Source: Dastarcus helophoroides
Taxonomy: Eukaryota > Arthropoda > Insecta > Coleoptera > Bothrideridae
Assembly: GCA_028583605.1 (NCBI GenBank)
Contig: CM053327.1
Coordinates: 12,449,629 to 12,513,628 of the forward strand
Reading direction: 5' to 3'
Length of the DNA: 64,000 bases
Shown piece after piece: positions 46,481-58,390 of the stretch. Position numbers and translations under genes: made by a program. Below the pieces are notes generated by a model, which worked only from the letters and a program-made list of their open reading frames with translations, was not told the DNA's origin and did not search any database. Position 1 is the first letter of the stretch, and each line of letters starts with the position of its first letter.

Positions 46481-46972
46481 ACATTGAGAGCATCGAGAGA
46501 GGTTAAACTCCAATTGTTCTTGGAAGTACATCTGAGAGAAACGACGATAAAAAAATAAGTCGAATACCAATTTAGCTTGCAGATTTTAAAAGTACGCCCT
46601 AAAATTGATCAAATTATGCACAGCATGTCATGACTTGTTGCAAAAGGTTATTGCTATGACACGGAAAGACATTTAGAAAAGAATAAAATAAAAAAAATAG
46701 ATGGTCTTACAGGCTGCCGACAGAAGTGAAAATTTAAAACCAGGAAATCACAATGTCTATAGTATGTAATATATATCCAACCCGCACCAGTAAACAAGTC
46801 AGAATATTGGAGATACTTTAAAATAAATGCTGTTAAACTGACGTACCTTTTTATATTTGTGGTTTGGATGCTTGTATAGTCATGGATAATATTTACGGAT
46901 AATAAAATTATTTACCCATAAACCTTATACTCTTTTTATTTACTTCACTTTCTGGAGCACTAGAGTACCACA
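46481..46972. other. Spacer beside the Gypsy element
   Basis: Non-coding DNA of mixed composition. No element is recognised. Confidence 0.35.
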
Positions 46973-47326
46973 TGTTGCGTGTTATCGGTTCGAAAATTAA
47001 AACTTCGTGAATTGTAAACACTTTATTTAAAACTTATTTGGCAACACTACAATTATGATTCACTTAACTATCAGACTATCTAACTATGTGACTAATTAAC
47101 TGACTAACTAATTAACTAACTGAGGGAAAGACGACCGCGTATTTATAGCATTCCGGTTTCTAGAACGGATCTCCGTACAGATAGGACTATCGTTTGCGGA
47201 AACGTCTAGAGCGCTTATCTGCCGTATGATTCATTCTCCCGGCCTCTTCCTATTATCAAATGTTTCTAGAGAGTTCCTTACACTACACAATCATTAATAC
47301 AAATTCCACAACTACATTTTGTTACA
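46973..47326 (-). repeat. 3' LTR of the Gypsy element
   Basis: On the minus strand it begins TGTAACAAAATGTAG and ends CGCAACA, 354 bp. TATAAATA (47140-47147, minus) and AATAAA (minus) are in the expected order. It is the closest match to the solo LTR at 1648-2005. Confidence 0.9.
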
Positions 47327-47328
47327 CT

Positions 47329-47340
47329 GCCCCCCTCTTA
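47329..47340 (-). other. Polypurine tract
   Basis: TAAGAGGGGGGC on the minus strand lies three bases before the 3' LTR, as expected for the plus-strand primer of reverse transcription. Confidence 0.8.
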
Positions 47341-47429
47341 AGACTGATTGTCCTGATCAGTTCCAATCAGCCACTTTGCCACTATACTTGCACAGTCTGT
47401 TCATCTTGGTCCTGGATCTGCGCTGGATC

Positions 47430-49652
47430 CTGTATGCTAAGTCGTACTGTTCAGTACTTTGTACGGCCCTTTCCAAGATGGCGTAAACTTCGGCGAAACT
47501 CCTTTCCTTCGCTGAGGGTTGTAGAGCCACATCAATTCGCCCTCACTGAACCCTTCATGGTTGGCGTTAACGTCATATATTGTCTTCATCTGGTCCGTCA
47601 CCAAGTTGATCTTCGTCTGCATCAGGGCATGTGTCTCCAATATCCAAACACCACGGAAGTCGCAGTTCCCTCTCGAACATCACTTTTACAGGAGTTTGAT
47701 CCGTAGCTTTATGAGATGCCGTGCGATAGGCCATTAGAAACAGTGACAGTTTTCGGTTCCAGTCTTTCTGATGCTTGCAAACGACCTTTGAAAGATATTT
47801 CTTCAAGATCCTGTTAAATATTTCCATTATTTCATCAGACTATGGATAAAAAGGTGTCGTTCAAATTTTCTTTATTCTAAGAAGACGGACGGTACACCTC
47901 TTGGAATACTCCCAATTCGAAGTTCCTTCCTTGGTCTAAGAGTAGTTTCATATGAACATCGACAGATGAAGTTGTCCACAAGAACCCTTGCGACTATGGT
48001 AGCTTTCTGGCTCGGGATGGCGTAAGCTTCAGGTCATTTACTGACATAGTCCATGGCCACCAGGATGTACTTTCATCATCTGATGCTGGAAATGGTCGTA
48101 CCACATCAATTGCAAATTTTTAAAATGGAGCTCCTACATTATACTGCTTCAGAACTGTTTCGAAATGTGCTCCAGGGTCTTGTTTATCCCTAGATGTCCA
48201 TCAGAGGTTGCATTGTGCACCTCCCGCAAGACCTGTAGAATCTTCTCCTGAGGTACCACTAACTGATACATACTTTTGAAAGCTGGACTTCTGTCGGAAA
48301 CTTCTTGCCATTCAGGTCTATCTCAGCTTCTTTCCATTCCAATATGGGTCCGATATCAGCACCGCTTTTCTGTAGCTTCCGAAAACGTTCAAGAGTCCAT
48401 CCATCTTCCGGCCGGACAGAAGTGACCCTTATAGTCAGCATCTCCTTATGGTCCTCGACTCGTCTGCAGAGTTTGCAATCCCCACAAGGTCTTCTGGACA
48501 AAGCGTCAACGTTGTTATACTGTCGTCCTGGTCGATGATGCACCTTGAAGTGATACTGTTGGAGCCTTTCAAACTGCCCCTTTTCTAGATGTTCTTTAAA
48601 GCTCTTGCCCATCACCATTACGTTATCTAAGTGAACCAAGTAGGTTTTTGAAGTGGGTCCCCTAAGTACCAGTTCCATTAGACGTTCAAAAGTAGCCGGT
48701 GCGTTGCATAGTCCAAAAGGTATAACGGTGAACTGATATAATTCACTCCCGTCTTCTCTATGTCGTTGGAGTCTATGCTCACTTGCCAATATCCACTTTT
48801 CAAAACCGGAGTTGAAAACCAGGTAGACCTAGAGAAAGTTGTTAGGGTGTCGACAATCCTTGGCAAGGGCAGCTTAGTTACGTCATTTAATTTTCGATAG
48901 TCGATACAGAATCTTGTTGACCCGCCCTTCTTTGTAACCAAGATTACAGGAACTATTAGACTCCCCGATGACTCCATCCTTCATCATCTTTTTAACCAGT
49001 CCTGCGACTTCATCTTGTTTGACCATACCTATGGCCAAGCAAGATGATTACCTTATCTTCTTGGGGGTTAGCGAATAGGTGTTGCACCCCCGGTGTTGAT
49101 TTTGTGTTGAACTACTTCCGATTTTCTAGATTTTTGTCCCCATTGGTAAAAGCGTCGTGGTTTTTTTGTAGAAATGATCTAACCAAAACTGCTTTTTCTT
49201 TGGACAGGCGTCTTAAGTCCACGTCCAACTTGACTGGCCCAATCTTCGTTTCCTGTATAGACTGCCAGGGTACTATCTTTCTTCATTAAGCGTGCTGTTG
49301 GAAATACATTGGCAACCCTCACAGGTACCTTCTGAGATGTTCTAACCATAGATCTCATCACTAGTAAGTTCTTGGAAATGTTATAAGTCGGTTTCGCTAA
49401 TCCAATGCAGCAGCCCAAATCTCCTTCCATCACAGCCATAATCGTCTTTTCACTGCTTCTCAGCATCACAGCTGTTTCGCAGTCAAAGAGTCTTACCTTC
49501 TTTGGAGTGCCCTTTGGTGTTGTCAGGACAAACTCTTCATTTTGAATCTTTAAAATGTTCTAAGCTGGATCGGAAGTAAAACCGTGTTGTCTAAGTACAT
49601 CCATCTCCAGAATCAACTCCTGTTTGATGTCCGCCACCAACACACACCAATT
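47430..49652 (-). pseudogene. Gypsy pol pseudogene (protease end, RT, RNase H end, integrase)
   Basis: Order on the minus strand: protease C-terminus with ELILEMDVLRQHGF (near 49600) followed by an in-frame stop; the RT fingers with [20 protein letters not shown] (about 48880-48960); [14 protein letters not shown] (48660-48710); the catalytic YLDD box as HLDN (48622-48633), so Tyr and one Asp are lost; then a jump from KSFKEHLE straight into the RNase H end with HHRPGRQYNNVDALSRRP, an in-frame deletion of the thumb and most of RNase H. Integrase follows, with the KWPEAYA block broken by a stop in place of Trp (near 48035), and its C-terminal part LSLFLMAYRTASHKATDQTP (47700-47760) and KFTPSWKGPYKVL. 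Several frameshifts separate the domains. Confidence 0.92.
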
Positions 49653-51150
49653 TCAATTCCAAATTTCCGATTTTTCTAGAAATGTTCACTTGTTTTGACC
49701 TATAATATTGACTTCTTTGTGCCTTTTGACAACATTGTGTTTATAATGTTTATTTAGAAACTTCTTAAATCTCGAAATTCGTTTCACTCGTTATCGTTTT
49801 CCCAAAATTATTTCAAAATAAATTCAAAATTTAGACTTTAATCTTAAAGTTCTACTCTTTTTTTGGTGTTTCTAGTTTAGATTTGAAATTTTTACACATG
49901 TAAATTTTCAGAATTTTTTTTGTCAACATTTCGACTCTGTTTCTAATTGCCTCTGTCTATTGCTTAAATTTTGCTTTTTTAGAAACAGGTAGTAAACCGG
50001 ATAGTTCAATAAAGTGATGTTTTTTTGTGAGAAACTTTAAGCTTTATTTTAAAAGGTTCAATATTAATTCTTATTTTTTCCCAAAATTAATCATGGTAAA
50101 CACACCAACCTGTACACAGGTATTTAAGGAAAATTTGAAATCAGAAGCCTGACGAATGAATAATCTTCGATTTTTGACTCATAATTTTTTTTTTTAAGTT
50201 AAATGTTCCTTATAAATTACAAGTTTTTCGGTAATTGCATACCAGTACCGTTGGTTGGCTATTATCAAGAAATGCCAAAACCCGATTTTTCACGATAACA
50301 ATGATTATATCTTGAATAATTTTGGCACCACATCAGTTGTAATATAGCTTTTTAGATGGAGAAGAGTTTTCTCTAGACGATGATACCATTGTCTACGTAT
50401 TGAAATTGCGATTAACTTCAAAATTTGTCATTGAAAAACGTCTGTCAATCTGTGTAAATGCCTGTTATCGCGCTGCAGGTTGCAATTCTTAACTGATTTT
50501 TGCCATTTTTATTTCTGCTGATTTAAAATTTCTCAGAACAGAACCCTATTGATTTTGGAAAGGATTGCTAATGTAGTTAGTTAAGTACAGTGTAAAAGTA
50601 TAAAATGTAATTTGTTTTCGTTTTCGAGTAAAATTAATTTAAGGAAAAGTTGTTTCTTTTCATTTCATAGAAATTGTCTTTGTTCAAGTAATCTGTGCAA
50701 CATATCAATGAGGAAATTATGACGTGCGTGTCAAAGATGACATGTCAAATTTATTTATTTGAAAACCACAATCGTATTCAGCAAAGTGGGATTATAACTG
50801 AAACTCTAGATGTGTACTCTAGAAACTGCACAATATACGGTTAATATAGAAGATATCGAAATGAAATGTACTTCAGTAAATATTGTCATGGAAATAGAAG
50901 CTGCACAAATTGCACATTGATTTTTAGTTAACAATGTTATATTTAAATCCTTGCAGTAATTTTACTAAACAAGATAGTTACTACCGAACAATATATTTTT
51001 ATTTACAACCACCGTAACTGGTCATATGAGAAACCCACTATGATGCTTAATATTTTTTGTGCAACGCGTGTGGCTTAAGGTATGTCTGATGTTAAGAATG
51101 GTTTTGAGAGAAAATTAGATGTGCATGTTTAGCTTGAAGACGAACATCCT
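49653..51150. other. AT-rich DNA beyond the Gypsy break
   Basis: Quasi-repeat blocks run to about 50230. From 50230 to 51100 the DNA is less repetitive, without a supported frame. Nothing else is recognised. Confidence 0.4.
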
Positions 51151-53039
51151 GCTTATTTTTGGAAGTTTGAAGTAAAAATTTGTATTTTAAGGTTAAAATG
51201 TCAAAAAAAGTCTAACTGTATGACCCAAGATATAAAACCAATTTCCATCGTGTGCACTTTAAGTTTCACCAAGGATTTTGACCTTTATTTTACTTTTATT
51301 TTTTAATTCCGATTATTAGTGCGTATTCTTTTGCTACAATTTTAATCGAAAAATTTCCAAGAATTTGGAGTTTTTTTTGAGTTTATACTTTAAGATCTAA
51401 ATTTGAACATTTTAATTTTTTTTAAATTTCCATTTTAAGCTTAAAATATCATCTTTGCTGTCGAGTTATAAATTTGTAACTTAATTTGTAAAAATATTGT
51501 AGGCTCAAAATTTCGATTTTTTTTCTCAAAATTATGTACTTAAACCAGACATTTTTTCTTGTAAATTTTATGTTTTTTTTTTTCAAATCGACCTTTGTCT
51601 TGAGTAAGTACGTATTGCGAAGGTTCGGTGATATTAGGTGAAGGAAGGGAGGGAGACTCAAATAACCAATGTCACCTTTACAATTTATGAAAGTATTAAG
51701 CAAGCACAACGTGGACGTTGTTATGTATAAAAGAGAAAAGAACTGTTCAACACGTCAGAGAAATGTCTTCGTTTTCACAAATAAGGCTCCCGTCGAACCA
51801 GAGACCAAAATGTGTTCATTTTTGTTCGTTGTTCTAATTTTGACTTTATAAATTGGTTGGCTTGAACGTCAAATGTCATAAATATTGTGTATATTAAAAT
51901 TTTGACATTTCCAACCCTTACTTCGTGGAATTCTTTAATATTCATAACTATAAAACTTTATTAACGATAAAAACGCAACAAAATTTAAAAATTCCATAAG
52001 GTTTTACGATTAATATTTGCTAACACCGGACCAGGTTTCGCATTACTGCATCATCAAATAAACAAAGCTTATTGAATGTTAATACAATATCTGTTGTCAT
52101 AACTGACCCCCCTATTCGCAAAGCTCCATGGGCCTAAGAAGATTATCCTTTAGAAGTAAATTATACTTAAAAAAATTAGGTAAGAGATCTGTTTTAAAGA
52201 TTATTGCTTGGTATTGCATACATTTTCATAATTGTATGTTAGCTTTTAGAAGCCATTTCGAAGTATTTAAAGGATGTATTATAATCAGAAATGCAAAAAT
52301 AAATTACTTTGAATGAAACTATATACGGCGAAGCCGCGGTAGGTTGTTAGTATTGTATACAATTGTAATTTATTTAATTCATTTAGTTGGTTTGTAATGG
52401 TAGAACCTCCGTATAAAATGGATGTCTAGTTTCAATAGCTAACTTGGCATTTCATGAAACTACGAACAGTATTAATATAAAACGTATCTCCATTTAAAGC
52501 TCTCACACAGCCATAAAATTGACCGCAAAGCGTATTTTGTACCATCTATATAGTAGATAAACAGTCCCATTTTGGACATTATTATCATAAATAATTCCAA
52601 TAATCGAGTATTGCAGGTTGACAGGTGTAAAAGGATGACAAGCTTTACTTGCATCATGCGAGTAAAACCTGAAAAAGGATCTAATGCTTTATTCATATTG
52701 TATTAATGTGTTCAAGTGTCGGATTCGGATAAATATTTTAAAAAAAGTTGTATCTTGTTGTAAACATGTCTTGTTACAGCTGCCTTAGTTTCGAATCGTT
52801 AATATTTTTTCGAATACCAGAAATTTCCAACATAGTCATTAAATCGCCTTCCTCTTTGATAATTTTGCAGATGCAACAACATTGAAAATATTTTAGTGTT
52901 ATTGAGGCACTATCTGAGAGTATTTTACCAAGTTATCAGTAAAATTAATTGGTGAAGTCCGCTGCCATATTGGAAAGTGTGCCCCCGACGGTCTCCTTCA
53001 AATAACTCGACAATCGTTTGAGCTGCTAGAATAAACAAT
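51151..53039. other. AT-rich DNA, nothing recognised
   Basis: Quasi-repeat blocks at 51180-51620. Short frames at 51669-51851, 52128-52316 and 52472-52696 do not resemble known proteins and lack splice context. Confidence 0.35.
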
Positions 53040-54083
53040 CCAATTGTCTGAAATTTCAATTTTTTCTATCAAAATTTTGAATCTAATCTCAGAAGTTAGA
53101 CTTTTTCCTGAATGTTATTAAAATATAAAGTTTTGTGCTTTTCCAAAAATTTTTGATATTTTCATATTTTATTGTCAAGGTTTCAGCAACGGCTGAGCAA
53201 ATTCAACATCTTTAGAAAGCATATTTTTAAACAAATGACGATTACAAAAATATATACATACATCAAACAGAATGTTTGTTTAATAATATCGACCTTAACT
53301 CAAAATATTTCGTATCTTTTATTAAAATTTTGACTTGATTTGCAAATTTCTATCAATCTTTAAATGACGAGAAGATGGTTGAAAAGATGAAAAACGAAAT
53401 TTCATATGTATGCCTAGAGCAAATCTAAAAATACTTTTGGAACCTAAAGTCAAAATTATGAGGGAAAATTTATTTTTGATATTTCGAATTTTTCTAGTAT
53501 ATTTTAAGAATTTTGTTTATCCAAAACTTTTAGATTAAAAAAATTATGAGAAATAAATTGCCAAATTGATAAAAAGATAAAAATACATACATATGTACAA
53601 AGACAATATAAGCTTTATGCAGAAATTTTGTGCAAAAGAAAATTAAAAAGTACCAGTTGAAATTCGGAATTTTGAAAAAATATTAAATTTAAAAAAAATA
53701 TTCGTAAAGTTTGAAGTTCATTTTCGAGTCTGCGATTTCTACCAGTTTTTAACTTTGCTCTCGAAATTTCAGCTTTAATCCCAGTATTTTCACCTTTGCT
53801 GAAATTTTTAAAAATTTTAACAATTTTTTTAGTTTAAAAGTGAAATATCGAAACACAAAGTTTTAACACGTAATTTGGAGACAAGACTACAACATTTTTA
53901 AATAGTTAAATTGAATTTAAAAAATCTCAAAATTTCGAATTTACTTTCGAGCACGAAGTTGGGTTCACAGTTAAATTTTTTTGGTTTGGATCGTTGACAT
54001 AAATTCTGAATTTTTTGTGAAAATTCTAAAAATTTAACTTTATTTTTTGAATTTTGAGAAAAAGGTAAAAATTTATATCAATA
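53040..54083. repeat. Degenerate AT-rich quasi-repeat
   Basis: Recurring 'aaattttgaat', 'tcgaaatttcagctttaat' and 'aaaattttgag' blocks with mixed strand bias. No gene is visible. Confidence 0.55.
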
Positions 54084-54463
54084 TACAGGGTTAGTACTAT
54101 TTCACGTCTCACCATTGGGATCTTGTAAGTAAACTATTGCAGATACATAGTAATTCAGATATTAAGAACCAAGAAAGATAAATAAAATCTAACTTCACCA
54201 TTATAATAAAATGGATGCCTTATACCTGATTTCCAAATTTTGTAACATTATCTTTATAAGCAAATGAGATATTTAAAAAAATAGAAATTTATGTTTTTTA
54301 GTTTTTTTTTAAACATTTCAGGAATCAAGTATGATATTATAAATCTGTTTTTATAAAAATGTCACTATTAAAATAAGGCAACTTTTTGTAATTTTAATGA
54401 TTTTGTATCTGCAATAGTTTACAAGATACCAATGGTGAGATATGAAATATTACTAACTCTGTA
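54084..54463. mobile_element. 380-bp MITE with TACAG ends and 65-bp TIRs
   Basis: The left end TACAGGGTTAGTACTATTTC and the inverted right end TACAGAGTTAGTAATATTTC continue to match for about 65 bp ('tctcaccattgg.atcttgta', 'aactattgcagatac') with one 4-base gap. The arms are about 54084-54152 and 54398-54463. TA precedes the left end. It encodes no protein. A Tc1/mariner-type origin is likely from the TA and the length of the TIRs. Confidence 0.8.
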
Positions 54464-55814
54464 TTCATAAGTTATTATGAATACATGTCAATGTTCGTCT
54501 ATTTTTTTGTATACATCAATCTCTAGAGAATGAGTTATGGTCATAACCCAAAGTAAAAAAAATCAGCCAAACAATTTCCAAAACAAATTAATTATTCAGA
54601 TTTAAATTTTTTAATATAGCTTCTGATTATTGACTTGAGAAAACTTTAAGTTTAAACTTACAGTTTTAAATTTTTTGATTATGATATTTTTTTCTAGAAA
54701 TTGCAACTTTAATTTTTAAAAAATTTATATTTCTTCACATATCGAAATAAAAATTGAAATTTCGAGTATTTTTCAGTTAACTTAAAAAAATTGAATTCAC
54801 CTCGAAACCTGCACTTTTTCAAAGTGGCAGAAACTATTCTTATATTTTCGGATTTTTTTTCAAAATTTCGTCTTTAATAAAACAATTTATTAAACTCTCT
54901 TGACCTTTTTCTTAAATTTTCTTTCTTCTCTTAAAATTTAATAATTTTCAATTAATGTCAACCTGAAATATGGAATTTTTAATGTCGACTTTTTCTCAAA
55001 TTTCAAGTTTGAAATAAAATTTCGATAAATTACCACCCTAAACTTGACTCATCCCCTCTTTTTTTTTTAAATTTTAATTTTAATCTCGTCATTTCGTTTT
55101 TACTTTTATCTTTAAATTCGAAATAAAATGCAGAATTTTGAAAAGAAAAATAATTTAAACTTAAAATTCTAAAGTTTTACGCTTTCAATTTTGCTTACGA
55201 GTTTAGTTCGTAAATTATATTTTTCTCAAAATTTTGAATTTAAATTTTTGGAGAAAAGTTAGATTTTAGATATGAATAGTAAAATTTCGAAAAAAAATAT
55301 TCGAAATTCGATGTAAATATCCAAAAACCACTTTACCTGGAAAAGTATCATGGTTGAATTTACATTATTATAGCAAAGATGAATGAAATATATTAGAAAC
55401 TTTTACTTAAAATTATGAGATTATAGATGAAAACTGAAGAAAAAGTCAAACTTTTAAATGAAAGACAAACTCTTTTAAAAAATTCGAAATTTTGAGATGA
55501 TAGTTAAAATCTTAAGATAATAGTATACTAAAAATGTAAAAATTAATCTTAAATGCCTCGGGTATTTTCTTAAAAAATATATACAATAAAAGTCAAAATT
55601 TTAATAAAATAGTCGAATCCTAGGACTTTTTTGGAAAACCTCGAAGAAGAGTGATTAAACAACATAAGAATCAAAAGTTTCTATAGAAATTTAAAAAAAT
55701 TAAACTTTCGAGAATAAAGTGAACATATTGAGAAAAAGAAGAAAATTGGAAAAAAAATCGAAACGTGATAATTATGAAATTCAATGTGATATTTTTTTAT
55801 GTTCGATCCACTCG
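54464..55814. repeat. Degenerate AT-rich quasi-repeat
   Basis: T-rich first half (to about 55080) and A-rich second half, with 'aaatttcgactttt' / 'aaaagtcgaaattt' type blocks. The change of strand bias in one tract is notable. No frame is supported. Confidence 0.6.
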
Positions 55815-56575
55815 TAAAGATAACCCTATTATGCCTTCAAAACACTGCGAATAGGATGCGGAAACAAGAATAGATGGCGATGAACCGTCCTTCCTAAACA
55901 AGAATAGGCTGTAATATTTTGGGAACATTCCGTTCGGTAACGAGTTTCACATCTTGAAAGTTCTACAGAAAAGAGAACCCCCGTAGACAGAAGTCCTCAC
56001 TGGACCGCAGAACAATTTGCTGTCTCCGACTTTCTTATATACCTCAAAGATCTTGCCCTTAGGGGGGATCAATCCTATTAGCTCTTGTAAGCATCTCCCA
56101 CGAAATTACTTGTGGAAAAGAGATAAATCACCAACCTATCCGCCTATGCTCTAGCATTTTCGAGAGAATCGATCAAACTCTTGTCATCAAATAGGCAAAT
56201 CGCTTTTCTTTGAATTGAAGCCAAAAGAGCTAAAGTGTGCTTTGGGGCTAAACTCCAAACATAAAAACAAAATTTTTGTATTGGCCTAACTCTTGGGCTT
56301 TGTATAGTGTGAGTAGCTGATGAGATGTAAGGTATTTTTTTTAGCTTTAAAAAGAAAGCCTAGCTTCTGAGAGGCGGAGATAAGTTAGTGCTCGCGTTCA
56401 TTCCTAGGATAGACAGATTAAATTCCATCGGGAAGATTACCGCCCATGAGTGTTTGTTGCATTATTCCTTAATGTTTTCTTAAAGAAAACCGTTGGCCTT
56501 ATGTTTTTCCACTATCTGAGTTACAGATGTGAGTAATATATGCAAGTAGATCGCCTGTTGAGCGTTGATGTTAAT
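55815..56575 (-). mobile_element. LINE 2 fragment 3, C-terminal end with internal deletion
   Basis: The minus strand matches LINE 2 copy 2 closely from its 3' end: 'gccatctattcttgtttccgc', 'aggcaaatcgc', 'ctttggggctaaactccaaac' and 'agtgctcgcgttcattcc' appear in the same order as at 36597-37200. At about 56480-56500 the match jumps from the place equivalent to 37315 to the place equivalent to 37736, so about 420 bp that include the catalytic box are missing. The fragment ends at about 56575. It encodes no continuous protein. Confidence 0.85.
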
Positions 56576-57059
56576 GAAAAATTTTCGGGAAGTGTTTAGT
56601 CAAATTTTCCAAAGTGGTAAATACTAATTCTTCTTAAATTCTTTTTCCTTTCTTACTTTTTCATAAAACCCGGTTTATGGGTTAATCTAACCCACAAACC
56701 GGATTCATACGAAATAATCACCGCAGATACGAGGCAAACTGGCTTTAGTTTTATCAGCTTGACAACCAGACTAAAACACACGAGTATATTCGCGATGACT
56801 ATAAAAAAGTTTAGCATTCCAACTGTAACTCTGATGACTCATCAACTCTAATGCACCAAATTCTTCCTTATCAAGTCCGTTATATTTTTAACGACCAAAA
56901 AAAAAGCTCATGAACCCAACAAAAGCTTCCATGGACTAAAAAAAAGCTATCCAGTCCAATCTGAAAAAAAGGTTCATTGTAGACAGACACAGATTTCTGA
57001 AACTCACGCTACAGACCCCGAGGAGTCCATGGACACAGATTAAAAAACCTGGCTTTAAC
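56576..57059. other. Spacer with a hairpin
   Basis: CCGGTTTATGGGTTA (56670-56684) and TAACCCACAAACCGG (56688-56702) form a 15-bp stem with a 3-base loop and one G:T pair. At 56940-57040 a minus-free frame reads EESMDTD-like sequence, perhaps a gag/ORF1 remnant of a retroelement, but this is too short to call. Confidence 0.4.
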
Positions 57060-58091
57060 CGAATAAAGTTTGCTTAATAAGATTTCCTATCACATCGGCG
57101 GCAGCATCCGAGGGCTAATTGATGAGGCAGCTTCGGAATATCCAAGAATACGCCATCAATTCGTAATATATCATCTCGCATATAAACAAATACCATCAGA
57201 ATAACAGCTTTGTGTACAATTGAAGTTCTTTCACCGCACAAAAGTATTTCGGGAACACAATGCAGTTTCTCCCGTTTTCAATGACATTTTTGCACTATAA
57301 CATTTCCGAAAGAATATCGCCCGTGAATAATAGCTCGTAAAAATTCAAATCGCGGCATCCTGATATCAAAATCAATCTCTTTTAGTGATATTACCCTTTT
57401 AACATTACTATTTGTTCGAGAGGACACCAAGACAAACCAAACGCCGAGGGCATCGCCTAAGTTGACGTTTATTTCCATTCTTGTTCTTTAATCCTCGTGT
57501 TCGTATCAACTTAATCCTTCTTTCGCATTTTAGATAAATCGGAAGCCATTCGTTACTTTCTAAGCGTTATTAACGACAATAAATACATATTTAGCGGCAG
57601 CATAAAATTTAACGCAGCCGTTTGGCTTAAATTATGCAGTTTGCACGCTAAATGTAAAATATTGGTCGTTAAAGGTTATAACGTTACCTGTTTCACCATA
57701 ATAACAATAATTACCCGCGAGTTTGATATCGGTTATTACCGCCTTGTTTCAATTTCGTCTCCTGAATAATTAATTTTTTTTGGTTCGCGCTGACTGCGCT
57801 CTACACCTTTTAACGTTGGTTCCATCGACATATTGACTTTTTCTTAATATTTTGATTTTTTTTTCGAAATTACCTCTTCGTAGTTGCGTATAGTTACTGT
57901 CCGATTTTTTTTAAATGCGCTTTTGTACTAAAATATCAATGTTTTCTCAATGTTCGGACCTTTTCCTTCTTCTTTTTTTTGAACTGTAATTAATTTTAAA
58001 ATTTCAAACTTTTTCGAGAAGCCTCATTTCAGATAAATATGCAACAGAGTAGATACTTAACTTATAATTTTGTAGTGTCAACAGGACTATA
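57060..58091. other. Higher-complexity island
   Basis: From 57060 to 57800 the DNA is balanced, with many CpGs and few repeats. A 66-codon minus frame (57278-57478) begins with an ATG and contains a GT-donor-like site but is unrecognised. From 57800 the DNA is AT-rich. It is probably unique host DNA. Confidence 0.4.
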
Positions 58092-58302
58092 CAGTGTGGA
58101 ACAGTCAATTGGAATAAATTCCGCATCTCAGTTATTCTACAAATTTATAAAAAATCTCAAGACGCGTCAGTTTTAGATTATAAAATGACATTCTCCACCG
58201 TAAAAATTTCATTCGTAGATGCAACCTTTTGAGTGACAATTGCAACCCCTAAATTTTGAAATCAAAAGTAGGGGCTTGTTACACTTGATTTGAAAGGTCT
58301 TT
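58092..58302 (+). repeat. Left terminal inverted repeat of rosa element
   Basis: It pairs with 59628-59840. Shared blocks, read outwards in, are 'aataaattcc', 'atctcagttatt', 'aaaaatctc', 'ttttagattata' and 'caacccctaaatttt'. Confidence 0.88.
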
Positions 58303-58390
58303 TAATTCTCTATTAAAAAATGTCATGGCTAATATATTTACTTTAAAAATTAATAGTAAAAAAGCTAATAAAATAAAAAACAAATCATAC

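Larger units (their letters stand above)
46973..49652 (-). mobile_element. Ty3/Gypsy retrotransposon, 5'-truncated, family A
   Basis: Read on the minus strand from 49652 down to 46973, the element holds the end of the protease, reverse transcriptase, the end of RNase H, integrase, a polypurine tract and the 3' LTR. The 5' LTR, gag and the start of pol are absent; the sequence changes abruptly to AT-rich DNA near 49652. Its LTR is the same family as the three solo LTRs in the window, which identifies them. It lacks an envelope-like gene. It cannot be active. Confidence 0.93.

Noticed and set aside
47260..47706. 148-codon plus-strand open frame
   Set aside because: It is antisense to the Gypsy integrase C-terminus and LTR; the minus strand carries the recognisable protein.
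56880..57060. Possible ORF1/gag remnant with an EESMDTD-like end
   Set aside because: Only a few residues look familiar and stops interrupt the rest; too weak to annotate.
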